Assembly (NCBI GenBank): GCA_963748005.1
Contig: CAVVHH010000002.1
Span: forward strand, 3,472,001-3,536,000
From: CAILZL01 sp963748005
GTDB taxonomy: Bacteria; Pseudomonadota; Gammaproteobacteria; Steroidobacterales; Steroidobacteraceae
Reading direction: 5' to 3'
DNA length: 64,000 bases
Positions 35,723-43,339 of this stretch are shown in pieces. The notes beneath the pieces were generated by a model. It did not search any database, had not been told where the DNA came from, and saw nothing but the letters and a program-made list of their open reading frames with translations. How positions within the stretch are numbered: the stretch's first letter is position 1; each line of letters starts with the position of its first letter. A program made the position numbers and the translations under genes.

Positions 35723-36328
35723 ATGAGCGCCAACAAGATTCAAAACGAAGTATCCGGTGGGCTGCTGCCTGAAGTGTTCTCGCGCTACGGCAAGCTGCTG
35801 GCGAGAGCTGTTGGACGGCTGGTGAGACCCCACGATGTCGAAGACATCGTTCAGGAAACTTACATGCGGGTATTTCAGGCAGCCAGGCGGCAACCAATTC
35901 GCAGTCCACAGGCTTTCATGCTGAAAACTGCCCGTAATATCGTGCTGGACCAGCAGGTCAGGGCGGATGCCCTCAACCACGTGGCTGCCCCTTTGCTCGA
36001 CGATGAAAGCGCTGCGGACAATGACGCCTTCGATCAGTTCTGGGACGAACAGACGCCGGATACTGTGCTGGAAAGCGAGCAGGAGTTCATCGTTTTTTGC
36101 AGAGCCGTCCGTGAATTGCCGCGCCAATGCCGCCGCGCGTTTCTGCTGAAAAAGGTATATGGACTGTCACAGCGCGAAGTGGCCGCCAGGCTGGGTGTGT
36201 CTGAGGGCACCATCGAGAAGCACATCACCAAGGCGATGGTTGAATGTGCGCGCCACATGCAGGCAAGCGGTTACCGGGAGCGTCAGAGCAGCTGGTCCGA
36301 AACCAGGCGCTCGAGGTCGATGCCATGA
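35723..36328 (+). CDS. ECF sigma factor, FecI type (system 2)
   Basis: A 201-residue ECF sigma factor. Region 2: VRPHDVEDIVQETYMRVFQAARR (about residues 35-57) with SPQAFMLKTARNIVLDQ; region 4: LPRQCRRAFLLKKVYGLSQREVAARLGVSEGTIEKHITKAM (about 133-172). It has a 20-residue basic tail absent from sigma 1. The stop overlaps the FecR start (ATGA, 36325-36328), giving tight coupling. With the FecR and STN receptor downstream it forms the second complete surface-signalling cascade of the window. Confidence 0.9.
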   Translation: MSANKIQNEVSGGLLPEVFSRYGKLLARAVGRLVRPHDVEDIVQETYMRVFQAARRQPIRSPQAFMLKTARNIVLDQQVRADALNHVAAPLLDDESAADNDAFDQFWDEQTPDTVLESEQEFIVFCRAVRELPRQCRRAFLLKKVYGLSQREVAARLGVSEGTIEKHITKAMVECARHMQASGYRERQSSWSETRRSRSMP

Positions 36329-37413
36329 GCGAACTCCTGCGTTTTCCTGACCGTCGCGTGGAACTGGAACAGGCCACCGCCTGGATCGTCCGGCTGGATC
36401 GTGGCCTGCGCGGCTCTGAGCGTGAGGAGTTGTCACGCTGGTTGTCAGAAAGCGATCGGCATCGCGATGCATTTCTGGAGGCCGCCCGACTCTGGGATCG
36501 CATGGACATGCTCAGTGAACTGGCGGAACTGTTTCCGTTGCGCGAAGAAGTCGTCGACAGCCGCAGCGCGTTTGCGTGGCCGGCTGTGGTGGCACTGACT
36601 GTAGTGATCGGACTGGCGCTGACCCTTTACATGCTCCAATCCCGGGACCCGCGGGGTGTTGCAGATCCAGGCGCCAATGTAACGACTGAAGCGCAGCTCA
36701 ATCAAAATGCGTCTTTTACCGGAAGCTACGCGACGGCTATTGGTGAACAACGAACCATTGATTTGCCAGACCATTCCAAAATCCTGTTGAATACCAACAC
36801 GGCTCTGCAAATCGAATTTTCCGGGACTGAGCGGCTGGTCAAGATGGAGCACGGCGAGGCGAATTTCGAGGTCGCTAAAGATCCTGCCCGGGCTTTTACC
36901 GTGCGTGTGGCCGGTATTGATTTCACCGCCGTGGGCACAGCCTTTAACGTCCGTGCTGATTCACCACGAGGGCTGCGCCTGACGGTGACCGAAGGGCGGG
37001 TCCGGGTCCACCATAGTGTGCCGCCGGCATCGAACGGCACTGACAGCCTGATCGCGTCCGGCAAGAGTGCCCGCATCGATGTGGAAGTCGAAGCCAACAA
37101 AGAGATAGTCATCGATCCCGTCACCAGCAGAGTCGATTCCCTGGAGCAGACGCAGGTTGCCGCAGCAACCTCATGGCAGCAAGGCATGGCGGTTTTCCAT
37201 AGCACCCCGCTTGAACAGGTGGTGGCCGAGTTCAGCCGCTATTCGACGATTCGTATCGTCATCGCCGACCCGGAGCTTGGTCGCATCCCGGTCAATGGTT
37301 ATTTCAGGCTGGGCGACATCGAGGGTCTGTCGGTCGCGCTGAAGCAGAATTTTGATATCGACGTACAGAAAAACAACGACACAATCATCCTGACGGCCAG
37401 TTCATCAAAATAA
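36325..37413 (+). CDS. FecR-family sigma regulator (system 2)
   Basis: A 362-residue regulator. Cytoplasmic N-terminal part (ATAWIVRLDRGLRGSEREELSRWLSES, about residues 16-42), a transmembrane helix (AVVALTVVIGLALTLYML, about 88-106), the periplasmic FecR domain (IGEQRTIDLPDHSKILLNTNTALQI, VEHGEANFEVAKD-type strand), and an STN-like C-terminus (VFHSTPLEQVVAEFSRYSTIRI). It relays occupancy of the receptor encoded 62 nt downstream to sigma 2. Its 3' end is the source-like copy of the fossil at 30838-30936. Confidence 0.9.
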   Translation: MSELLRFPDRRVELEQATAWIVRLDRGLRGSEREELSRWLSESDRHRDAFLEAARLWDRMDMLSELAELFPLREEVVDSRSAFAWPAVVALTVVIGLALTLYMLQSRDPRGVADPGANVTTEAQLNQNASFTGSYATAIGEQRTIDLPDHSKILLNTNTALQIEFSGTERLVKMEHGEANFEVAKDPARAFTVRVAGIDFTAVGTAFNVRADSPRGLRLTVTEGRVRVHHSVPPASNGTDSLIASGKSARIDVEVEANKEIVIDPVTSRVDSLEQTQVAAATSWQQGMAVFHSTPLEQVVAEFSRYSTIRIVIADPELGRIPVNGYFRLGDIEGLSVALKQNFDIDVQKNNDTIILTASSSK

Positions 37414-37475
37414 TCTGGTCGGGTGATGGGGGAATATTGCTGGCATTCAGTCTCCTACCAAGAGAGCACATCAAA

Positions 37476-40400
37476 GTGCGGCTACGTATCGCAGCATTGA
37501 GCCCGCGGCTTCGGCGCAGGGTGCTTGCCTGCGTGGCAATGTTGGGTATGGTGGGGGGATTGCCGGCGCGCGCATCGACAGCAGATTCACTGGGCAACTA
37601 CGACATCAACGAAGGTCCGGCAGACCGGACCTTGATCGAGTATGCGCAACAGTCAAGAGAAGCAAGTCTGTCTGTGCTGTTTCCGACCGACGTACTGAGC
37701 CGGTTTACTACCAATCCACTTCATGGCCAATACCGCGCCGATGAGGCTCTCAACGTACTGCTGCGAGGTACCGGCCTGTCCGGTTCCATCAGTTCAGCGG
37801 GCGTTGTGACCATCATCAAGACGAAAGAGGCGGACGGCACCATGAAAAAAGACCAATCACGAACCAGCAGCTGGATAGGCGGGATACTTGCATTTGCATC
37901 AACGCATTTGTTTGCACCCGTGTCCGCCGCGCAGGGTGTGGATGCCACCCCGGCCGCTGTTGCGCTGGAAGAAATCGTGGTCACCGGTTCGCGCGTCATT
38001 ACCAACGGCAATAACAGCCCGACACCCGTCACCATCGTCCAGGCTGAGGACGCGTTGCGATTGCAGCCGAGCACGATAGCCGATGCACTGAACGTGTTGC
38101 CGGTGTTTTCCGGGCCGCGCACCCAGGTCAGCAATCCCAACGCTTCGCTCGCCGCCGGTACCGGCGGCAATGCTGCGGCCAACCAGTTGAACCTGCGTAA
38201 CCTGGGGTCGGCACGCACCCTCATTCTGTTTGACGGGCATCGTGCACCGCCGACTTCCTCCAACGGCGTGGTCGATGTGGACATGTTCCCGCAGATGCTT
38301 CTGCAACGTGTCGACGTTGTCACGGGTGGTGCCTCTGCGGTGTATGGTTCCGATGCCATCACCGGCGTCGTGAATTTCATTACCGACCGGAACTTCACTG
38401 GCCTGAAGACACACCTGCGAACGGGGATCTCGGAAGAGAGTGATGGCCGGCAGTACGAGGCGGGTGTTGCATATGGAACCAGCCTGTTTGATGGCCGGGG
38501 ACATTTTGAGGCCAGTTACGAATTTCGCGACGATGAAGGCATCCTGTTTCGGTCATCACGACAGAATTCCTATCTGTGGACTGTGCAGGGCACCGGAACC
38601 GCGAGCAATCCCTACTATCTGACAGGCAATACGCGCCGGTCGGACCACACCTTCGGTGGCCTGATCAGGAACGGCGCGCTGGCTGGCCAACACTTTGCCA
38701 GCAACGGCGTACTCTCTAATTTTGTCCCTGGCGCGCCCACGGGCACGACCAATACACAGATCGGCGGCGATGGCGCTTACTTTGACGGCTCACTCAAGGC
38801 GCCATTGCGCAGCCATCAGCTGTTCGGTCGTTTTGATTACGATTTCACCGACGATCTGCATGGCTACGTCGAGGTTGCCGGTAACGACAAGCGCAACGAG
38901 CTGTATGCCAACTGGCAGCAGCTCAGCGGCGTGGCGATCAGCCGCGATAATGGCTACCTGCCTACGGCGGTTCGCAATCAGATTCCGACCGCCCAGACAA
39001 CCTTCACGTTCGGCAAGTTCATGAGCAATGCGCCACGCCTCAATCCCGTCATTGAAGAACAACAGGTGTTCGTCAATGCCGGTCTTGAAGGCTCCTTCGG
39101 CGATGGTTACAAGTGGGACGCGGGTTATACTCACAGCAGTGCTGAGCTGAACAATACTGAAAAGTCCAACCTCAACAATTACCGCTTGTCGGCCGCGCTG
39201 GACGCCACGGTGGTGACTGCGGCCAATGTCGGCGCCACCGGTCTGGCCATCGGCTCGACAGTCTGTAACGTGGCGCTCACCAATCCCGGCCTGTATCCCG
39301 GTTGCGTGCCGCTCAATGTGTTTGGCCCCACTTCGGAAAGCCCCGAGTCGATCGCATATATCCTTGGCGAGACCCACTTCGATGCGCGTACCGTGCAGGA
39401 TGAAGCGGTTGCCAGCATTAGCGGCGCGCCGTTTAGTACCTGGGCCGGGCCATTAAACACGGCGGTCTCTGCGGAATGGCGCAAGCAGAGTTACGAGGCG
39501 ACCAGTGACGCCACGCCCACCGACCCGGTCAGCTGTACCGGACTGCGCCTGAATTGCAACCCCAGCAGTCCTCCCCAGTCGTGGTTTCAGACCTTCGCCA
39601 ATCGCTCCACCGTCAGTCAGACCGTATGGGAAGGCGCCGTCGAGTTTGATGCACCACTGCTCACCGATGTGACACTGGCGAAGTCGCTGAATCTCAATGG
39701 CGCGGCCCGTTATACGGATTACGACACCAGCGGTGGCTACACCACCTGGAAGCTGGGTATGGATTGGCATATGAATGACCAGTTGCGCGTGCGCGCCACG
39801 CGATCGCGCGATATCCGTGCTCCCACGCTCGACGACCTGTTCTCGCCGGCCGTTGCGACATTCGGTAATGTTACCGATGTTCTGTTCAACACCACATCAA
39901 ATGCGCCGTCGATTGCCCAGGGTAATCCCGAACTCACGGCTGAGATTGGTGATACGACGACTGCGGGCATCGTGTTCCGCCCGGATGCCATTCCGGGATT
40001 CAGCATGGCGCTGGACTTCTATGACATCACGGTCAGCGATGCGATCAGCCAGATCCAGGGGACAAACTCCGTTACGCAGAACGCCTGCTACCAGAGCGGC
40101 GGTGCATCGCCTTATTGCGCGTTGATTGTTCGTCCGCTGGGGCCTGCCAACGCCACCCCGGGTAATAATGCGACTGCCTGGCTCAACAGCGTGATCAATA
40201 TTGCCGAAGTCCACACTCAGGGTGCAGATTTCGAGCTGAATTACGCGACCTCGATCGCCAGTCACGCGTTGAGCCTGCGTGGGCTGGTGACATATCAGCC
40301 GCATGTAACATACGAGACACCAGGATTGCCAACCACTGACATGGGCGGTGTTGCGTTTGGTCCCGGTGGATTGCAAGCCGTACCGGTGTGGCGTGCCACC

Positions 40401-40733
40401 GGGTTTCTGCGCTACGGTCTGACACAAAATCTGGCTGTGGACCTGATGACCCGCTGGCGCAGCACCCTGAAGATCGTCACCAATCCCACCCAGTACGAGA
40501 AGGGCATGAAGACCGATTCGGTGTTCTTCACGAACCTCAACATCTCGTACCGGATCAAACCGGCTATTGGCGATCTCGACATCTACTTCAACGTGCAGAA
40601 TCTGTTCAATCAGTCACCGCCACCCGCGGGCTTCTATGGATCGCAGCTCATTACCGGACAATTCGGTGGTTTTGCAATCGGTGACGATCCCATTGGCCGA
40701 TACTACACATTGGGCTTGCGCTACCGCATGTAG
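37476..40733 (+). CDS. TonB-dependent receptor with STN domain (2), second signal peptide inside
   Basis: A 1085-residue receptor if begun at GTG 37476, which follows AAGAGAG and is conserved in the fossil near 30997. Residues 1-35 hold a first signal sequence and about 40-115 an STN domain (EYAQQSREASLSVLF, ADEALNVLLRGTGLSG). Unusually, ATG 37842 (codon 123) then starts a complete second signal-peptide-like sequence (MKKDQ..., ILAFASTHLFAP, VSAAQG) directly before the TonB box and plug (EEIVVTGSRV, GGASAVYGSDAITGVVNFI). Starting there gives 963 residues, nearly the length of the neighbouring STN-less receptor (961). GAGG lies 11 nt before this ATG. The barrel ends in RYYTLGLRYRM. AGGAG of the next gene overlaps the stop. 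Confidence 0.9.
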   Translation: MRLRIAALSPRLRRRVLACVAMLGMVGGLPARASTADSLGNYDINEGPADRTLIEYAQQSREASLSVLFPTDVLSRFTTNPLHGQYRADEALNVLLRGTGLSGSISSAGVVTIIKTKEADGTMKKDQSRTSSWIGGILAFASTHLFAPVSAAQGVDATPAAVALEEIVVTGSRVITNGNNSPTPVTIVQAEDALRLQPSTIADALNVLPVFSGPRTQVSNPNASLAAGTGGNAAANQLNLRNLGSARTLILFDGHRAPPTSSNGVVDVDMFPQMLLQRVDVVTGGASAVYGSDAITGVVNFITDRNFTGLKTHLRTGISEESDGRQYEAGVAYGTSLFDGRGHFEASYEFRDDEGILFRSSRQNSYLWTVQGTGTASNPYYLTGNTRRSDHTFGGLIRNGALAGQHFASNGVLSNFVPGAPTGTTNTQIGGDGAYFDGSLKAPLRSHQLFGRFDYDFTDDLHGYVEVAGNDKRNELYANWQQLSGVAISRDNGYLPTAVRNQIPTAQTTFTFGKFMSNAPRLNPVIEEQQVFVNAGLEGSFGDGYKWDAGYTHSSAELNNTEKSNLNNYRLSAALDATVVTAANVGATGLAIGSTVCNVALTNPGLYPGCVPLNVFGPTSESPESIAYILGETHFDARTVQDEAVASISGAPFSTWAGPLNTAVSAEWRKQSYEATSDATPTDPVSCTGLRLNCNPSSPPQSWFQTFANRSTVSQTVWEGAVEFDAPLLTDVTLAKSLNLNGAARYTDYDTSGGYTTWKLGMDWHMNDQLRVRATRSRDIRAPTLDDLFSPAVATFGNVTDVLFNTTSNAPSIAQGNPELTAEIGDTTTAGIVFRPDAIPGFSMALDFYDITVSDAISQIQGTNSVTQNACYQSGGASPYCALIVRPLGPANATPGNNATAWLNSVINIAEVHTQGADFELNYATSIASHALSLRGLVTYQPHVTYETPGLPTTDMGGVAFGPGGLQAVPVWRATGFLRYGLTQNLAVDLMTRWRSTLKIVTNPTQYEKGMKTDSVFFTNLNISYRIKPAIGDLDIYFNVQNLFNQSPPPAGFYGSQLITGQFGGFAIGDDPIGRYYTLGLRYRM

Positions 40734-40741
40734 GAGTGGCT

Positions 40742-41896
40742 ATGTCTGGTAGCCATCTCAAACCTGTTGCGTGCGTGGCCCTCATCGCCGCGCTGTGCTG
40801 CGTGGGCCTTGCGTGTAGAGGTGAAACATCTATGGGCGTGGCTGGGACGAGCGAGCGCGCGTTCGGCAAGACCAAGGCTGGTGAAGACGTCGCGCTTTAC
40901 ATGCTGCAGAACACGCAGGGAATGCAGGTTGCCGTAAGCGCGTGGGGGGCGACGCTGGTGTCAATCAAGGTACCCGACCGCAACGGCAAGCTGGACGATG
41001 TGGTGCATGGCTTTGATACGCTGGAGGGCTATCTCAGCCCGAACCCGTTTTTCGGTGTGACCGTTGGCCGTTACGGCAATCGTATCGGCAAGGGCAGGTT
41101 CACGCTGGATGGCAGGCAATACACACTGCCACTTAACAATGGCGAGAATCATCTGCACGGTGGACCGATGGGCTTCGACAAGAAGCTGTGGCAGGCGCGT
41201 GCGATCGACAGCAATCTGGGTCATGGAGTCGAGTTGAAGTACACCAGTCCGGATGGTGAAGAAGGCTATCCGGGTACCCTTGATGTAACCGTCACGTATA
41301 CGCTGACGGATGCGAACGAGTTGCGCATCGACTACCAGGCGACCACCGACAAGCCGACAGTGGTCAATCTCACCAATCACTCTTACTTCAACCTGGCTGG
41401 CGAGGGCGATGTGCTTGGTCACAGGGTCATGATCAAGGCGGCGCACTTCACACCCACCGATTCAGGCTTGATTCCCACCGGCGAGATTCGCACTGTCAAA
41501 GGCACGCCATTTGACTTCACGTCGCCACACACCATTGGTGAACGGATCAATGCGAGCGATGAACAGCTTAAATTCGGCAAGGGTTACGACCATAACTGGG
41601 TGCTGGATGGCGAAGCCGGAAAGTTGCAGCTGGCAGCGCGCGTCAGTGAACCGAAGACGGGACGTGTGATGGAAGTGCTTACTACCGAACCAGCACTGCA
41701 GTTCTACAGTGGTAACACTCTGCGTGGATCGCTTCGTGGCCGGGATGACAGGGTGTACGGACCTCACTCGGGGTTCTGCATGGAGACGCAACATTATCCG
41801 GATTCGCCAAACCATCCGAGTTTCCCGAGCACGACCCTGCGGCCTGGTCAGCATTACCAGACCACCACCATCTATCGATTCTCAACGGAGAAATAA
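40742..41896 (+). CDS. galM: Exported aldose 1-epimerase (copy 3)
   Basis: A 384-residue epimerase, more divergent from the other two but with an identical core from EGYPGTLDVTVTYTL to LTNHSYFNL and the same His (NGENHLHGG) and Glu (TTEPALQFYSGN) segments. The N-terminus is a hydrophobic signal sequence rich in cysteine (ALCCVGLAC); a lipoprotein signal is possible but the lipobox fit is poor. ATG 40742 is preceded by AGGAG overlapping the receptor stop, so receptor 2 and this gene are translationally linked. Hydrolase 3 follows with only three bases between. Confidence 0.9.
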   Translation: MSGSHLKPVACVALIAALCCVGLACRGETSMGVAGTSERAFGKTKAGEDVALYMLQNTQGMQVAVSAWGATLVSIKVPDRNGKLDDVVHGFDTLEGYLSPNPFFGVTVGRYGNRIGKGRFTLDGRQYTLPLNNGENHLHGGPMGFDKKLWQARAIDSNLGHGVELKYTSPDGEEGYPGTLDVTVTYTLTDANELRIDYQATTDKPTVVNLTNHSYFNLAGEGDVLGHRVMIKAAHFTPTDSGLIPTGEIRTVKGTPFDFTSPHTIGERINASDEQLKFGKGYDHNWVLDGEAGKLQLAARVSEPKTGRVMEVLTTEPALQFYSGNTLRGSLRGRDDRVYGPHSGFCMETQHYPDSPNHPSFPSTTLRPGQHYQTTTIYRFSTEK

Positions 41897-41899
41897 TTG

Positions 41900-43249
41900 G
41901 TGAACAAAAGCATCATCGTGAAATTCCATTTTGCGGTTCTCGTACTTGCTGGCGGGCTGGTTGCAATGGCGGCGTACGCGCAGCAGCCACAAACTGTCGA
42001 TGGCAATCTCACCAGGACGTTTGTCTCCCTGGGCGACAATGCCAATGCAGTCATCGCAGAGCCACCCAGGAGGGACGCCGTCAGGAGTCACATCGCGCTG
42101 CTGGTCGCGCATCCCGAGCACATGAACACCTTTGAGTATTTCATCGGCCCGGCATTTGCGAAGCTTGGTTACCGGACGATGATGTTGAACTACCACGGAC
42201 GTGAGGAGAACTACGAAGAGTTCCTTGAACCGATCGCTGCCGCTATCCGCTACCTCAAGCAACAGCCAGGCATCAACAGGGTGGTGCTCGCTGCGCACAG
42301 CAGTGGGGGTGCCGAGTTGAGTTTCTACCAGGACGTGGCGGAGAACGGACCCAAGGCATGTCAGGGCCCGGAGCGTATCTATCCATGCAAGTCGTTGAAA
42401 CCAGGCAGCCTGCCGAAAGCCGACGGCATTATGATGCTCGATATCCATATTGGCGGACCGATTCGGACCATGTCCATCGATCCGGCGGTGGACAATAGCA
42501 ACCCGCAGCGGCGCAATCCCGAACTCGACATGTTCGATGCCCGTAATGGCTTCAATCCAAAAACCGCTTCCGGCAACTATAGCCGCGAATTCGAGCGTAA
42601 GTTTCTTGCTGCACAGCGCGCACGTAATGTGCAGTTGATCGACGAAGCCGCAGCGCGGCTCGCCAAAATAGAAAAAGGCGAGGGCCTGTTCGCTGATGAC
42701 GAGCCGTTCGTGGTGGCCGGCGGCAGCGTGCGCCGTAACGGCGCCTGGCTGAATTTGGCGGACAGGAGACTGATGAACAGGACACACGCACCCCATCTGT
42801 TGCTGAAGGCCGATGGCACGACGGTCACACAGATCGTTCCCTCGGTCATGGAGGGGCAAGCGGTTTCCAATGATCTTGGCAGGCTCAACGATACGGCGCA
42901 GAACGTCACGGTGCGGCGCTTTCTGTCTTTCTACAGTTTGCACACCACACCCGACTACGATGTCACCGAAGACGACGTGAAGGGTGTCGTGTGGCGCTCG
43001 TCCGCGAACAGCGCGCCCGGGAATGTGGAAGGGATTTCCGTGCCGACTTTGGTGCTGGCGAGTACCTGCGCGTCGCATCTGGTGCTGAACGAAATCACCT
43101 ACGAGCACTCGGCAGCAAAGGACAAGCAGTTCGCAGCCGTCGAAGGTGCGGATCACTACTTTCAGCCTTGCAAACCCCGATACGGGGATACCTTCAACCG
43201 GGCCTTTGGTTACGCCGATGCCTGGCTGACCAAGCCTGGACGCTTCTGA
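41900..43249 (+). CDS. Secreted alpha/beta-hydrolase family protein 3 (divergent)
   Basis: A 449-residue member of the secreted hydrolase family. The elbow is AHSSGG instead of GHSGGG (Ser near residue 134), and the C-terminal His sits in EGADHYF near 419; the TCTxCEKTPG segment is shortened to FQPCKPRYGDTF and the end is YADAWLTKPGRF. Signal peptide to about AAYAQ. GTG 41900 is preferred (GGAG 9 nt upstream); TTG 41897 is possible. It is the most divergent complete copy and the closest in sequence to the fossil at 56846-57040. Order here is epimerase then hydrolase, the reverse of the other two pairs. Confidence 0.8.
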   Translation: MNKSIIVKFHFAVLVLAGGLVAMAAYAQQPQTVDGNLTRTFVSLGDNANAVIAEPPRRDAVRSHIALLVAHPEHMNTFEYFIGPAFAKLGYRTMMLNYHGREENYEEFLEPIAAAIRYLKQQPGINRVVLAAHSSGGAELSFYQDVAENGPKACQGPERIYPCKSLKPGSLPKADGIMMLDIHIGGPIRTMSIDPAVDNSNPQRRNPELDMFDARNGFNPKTASGNYSREFERKFLAAQRARNVQLIDEAAARLAKIEKGEGLFADDEPFVVAGGSVRRNGAWLNLADRRLMNRTHAPHLLLKADGTTVTQIVPSVMEGQAVSNDLGRLNDTAQNVTVRRFLSFYSLHTTPDYDVTEDDVKGVVWRSSANSAPGNVEGISVPTLVLASTCASHLVLNEITYEHSAAKDKQFAAVEGADHYFQPCKPRYGDTFNRAFGYADAWLTKPGRF

Positions 43250-43339
43250 GGCACGGTTGCACCAGAGACTCTTGTTAGGGAGCACCGCGGCAATTTCATG
43301 CCGGTGCGACATAAAAATTGATTGCTATGGGAGAGAACA

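Noticed and set aside
40746..40775. GGTAGCCA inside galM copy 3 as a ninth promoter motif
   Set aside because: It lies in coding sequence and lacks CTCTAT at the required spacing.
41882..43312. 476-codon minus-strand open frame opposite hydrolase 3
   Set aside because: It is antisense to a gene with a signal peptide and conserved motifs, and its translation matches nothing recognisable.
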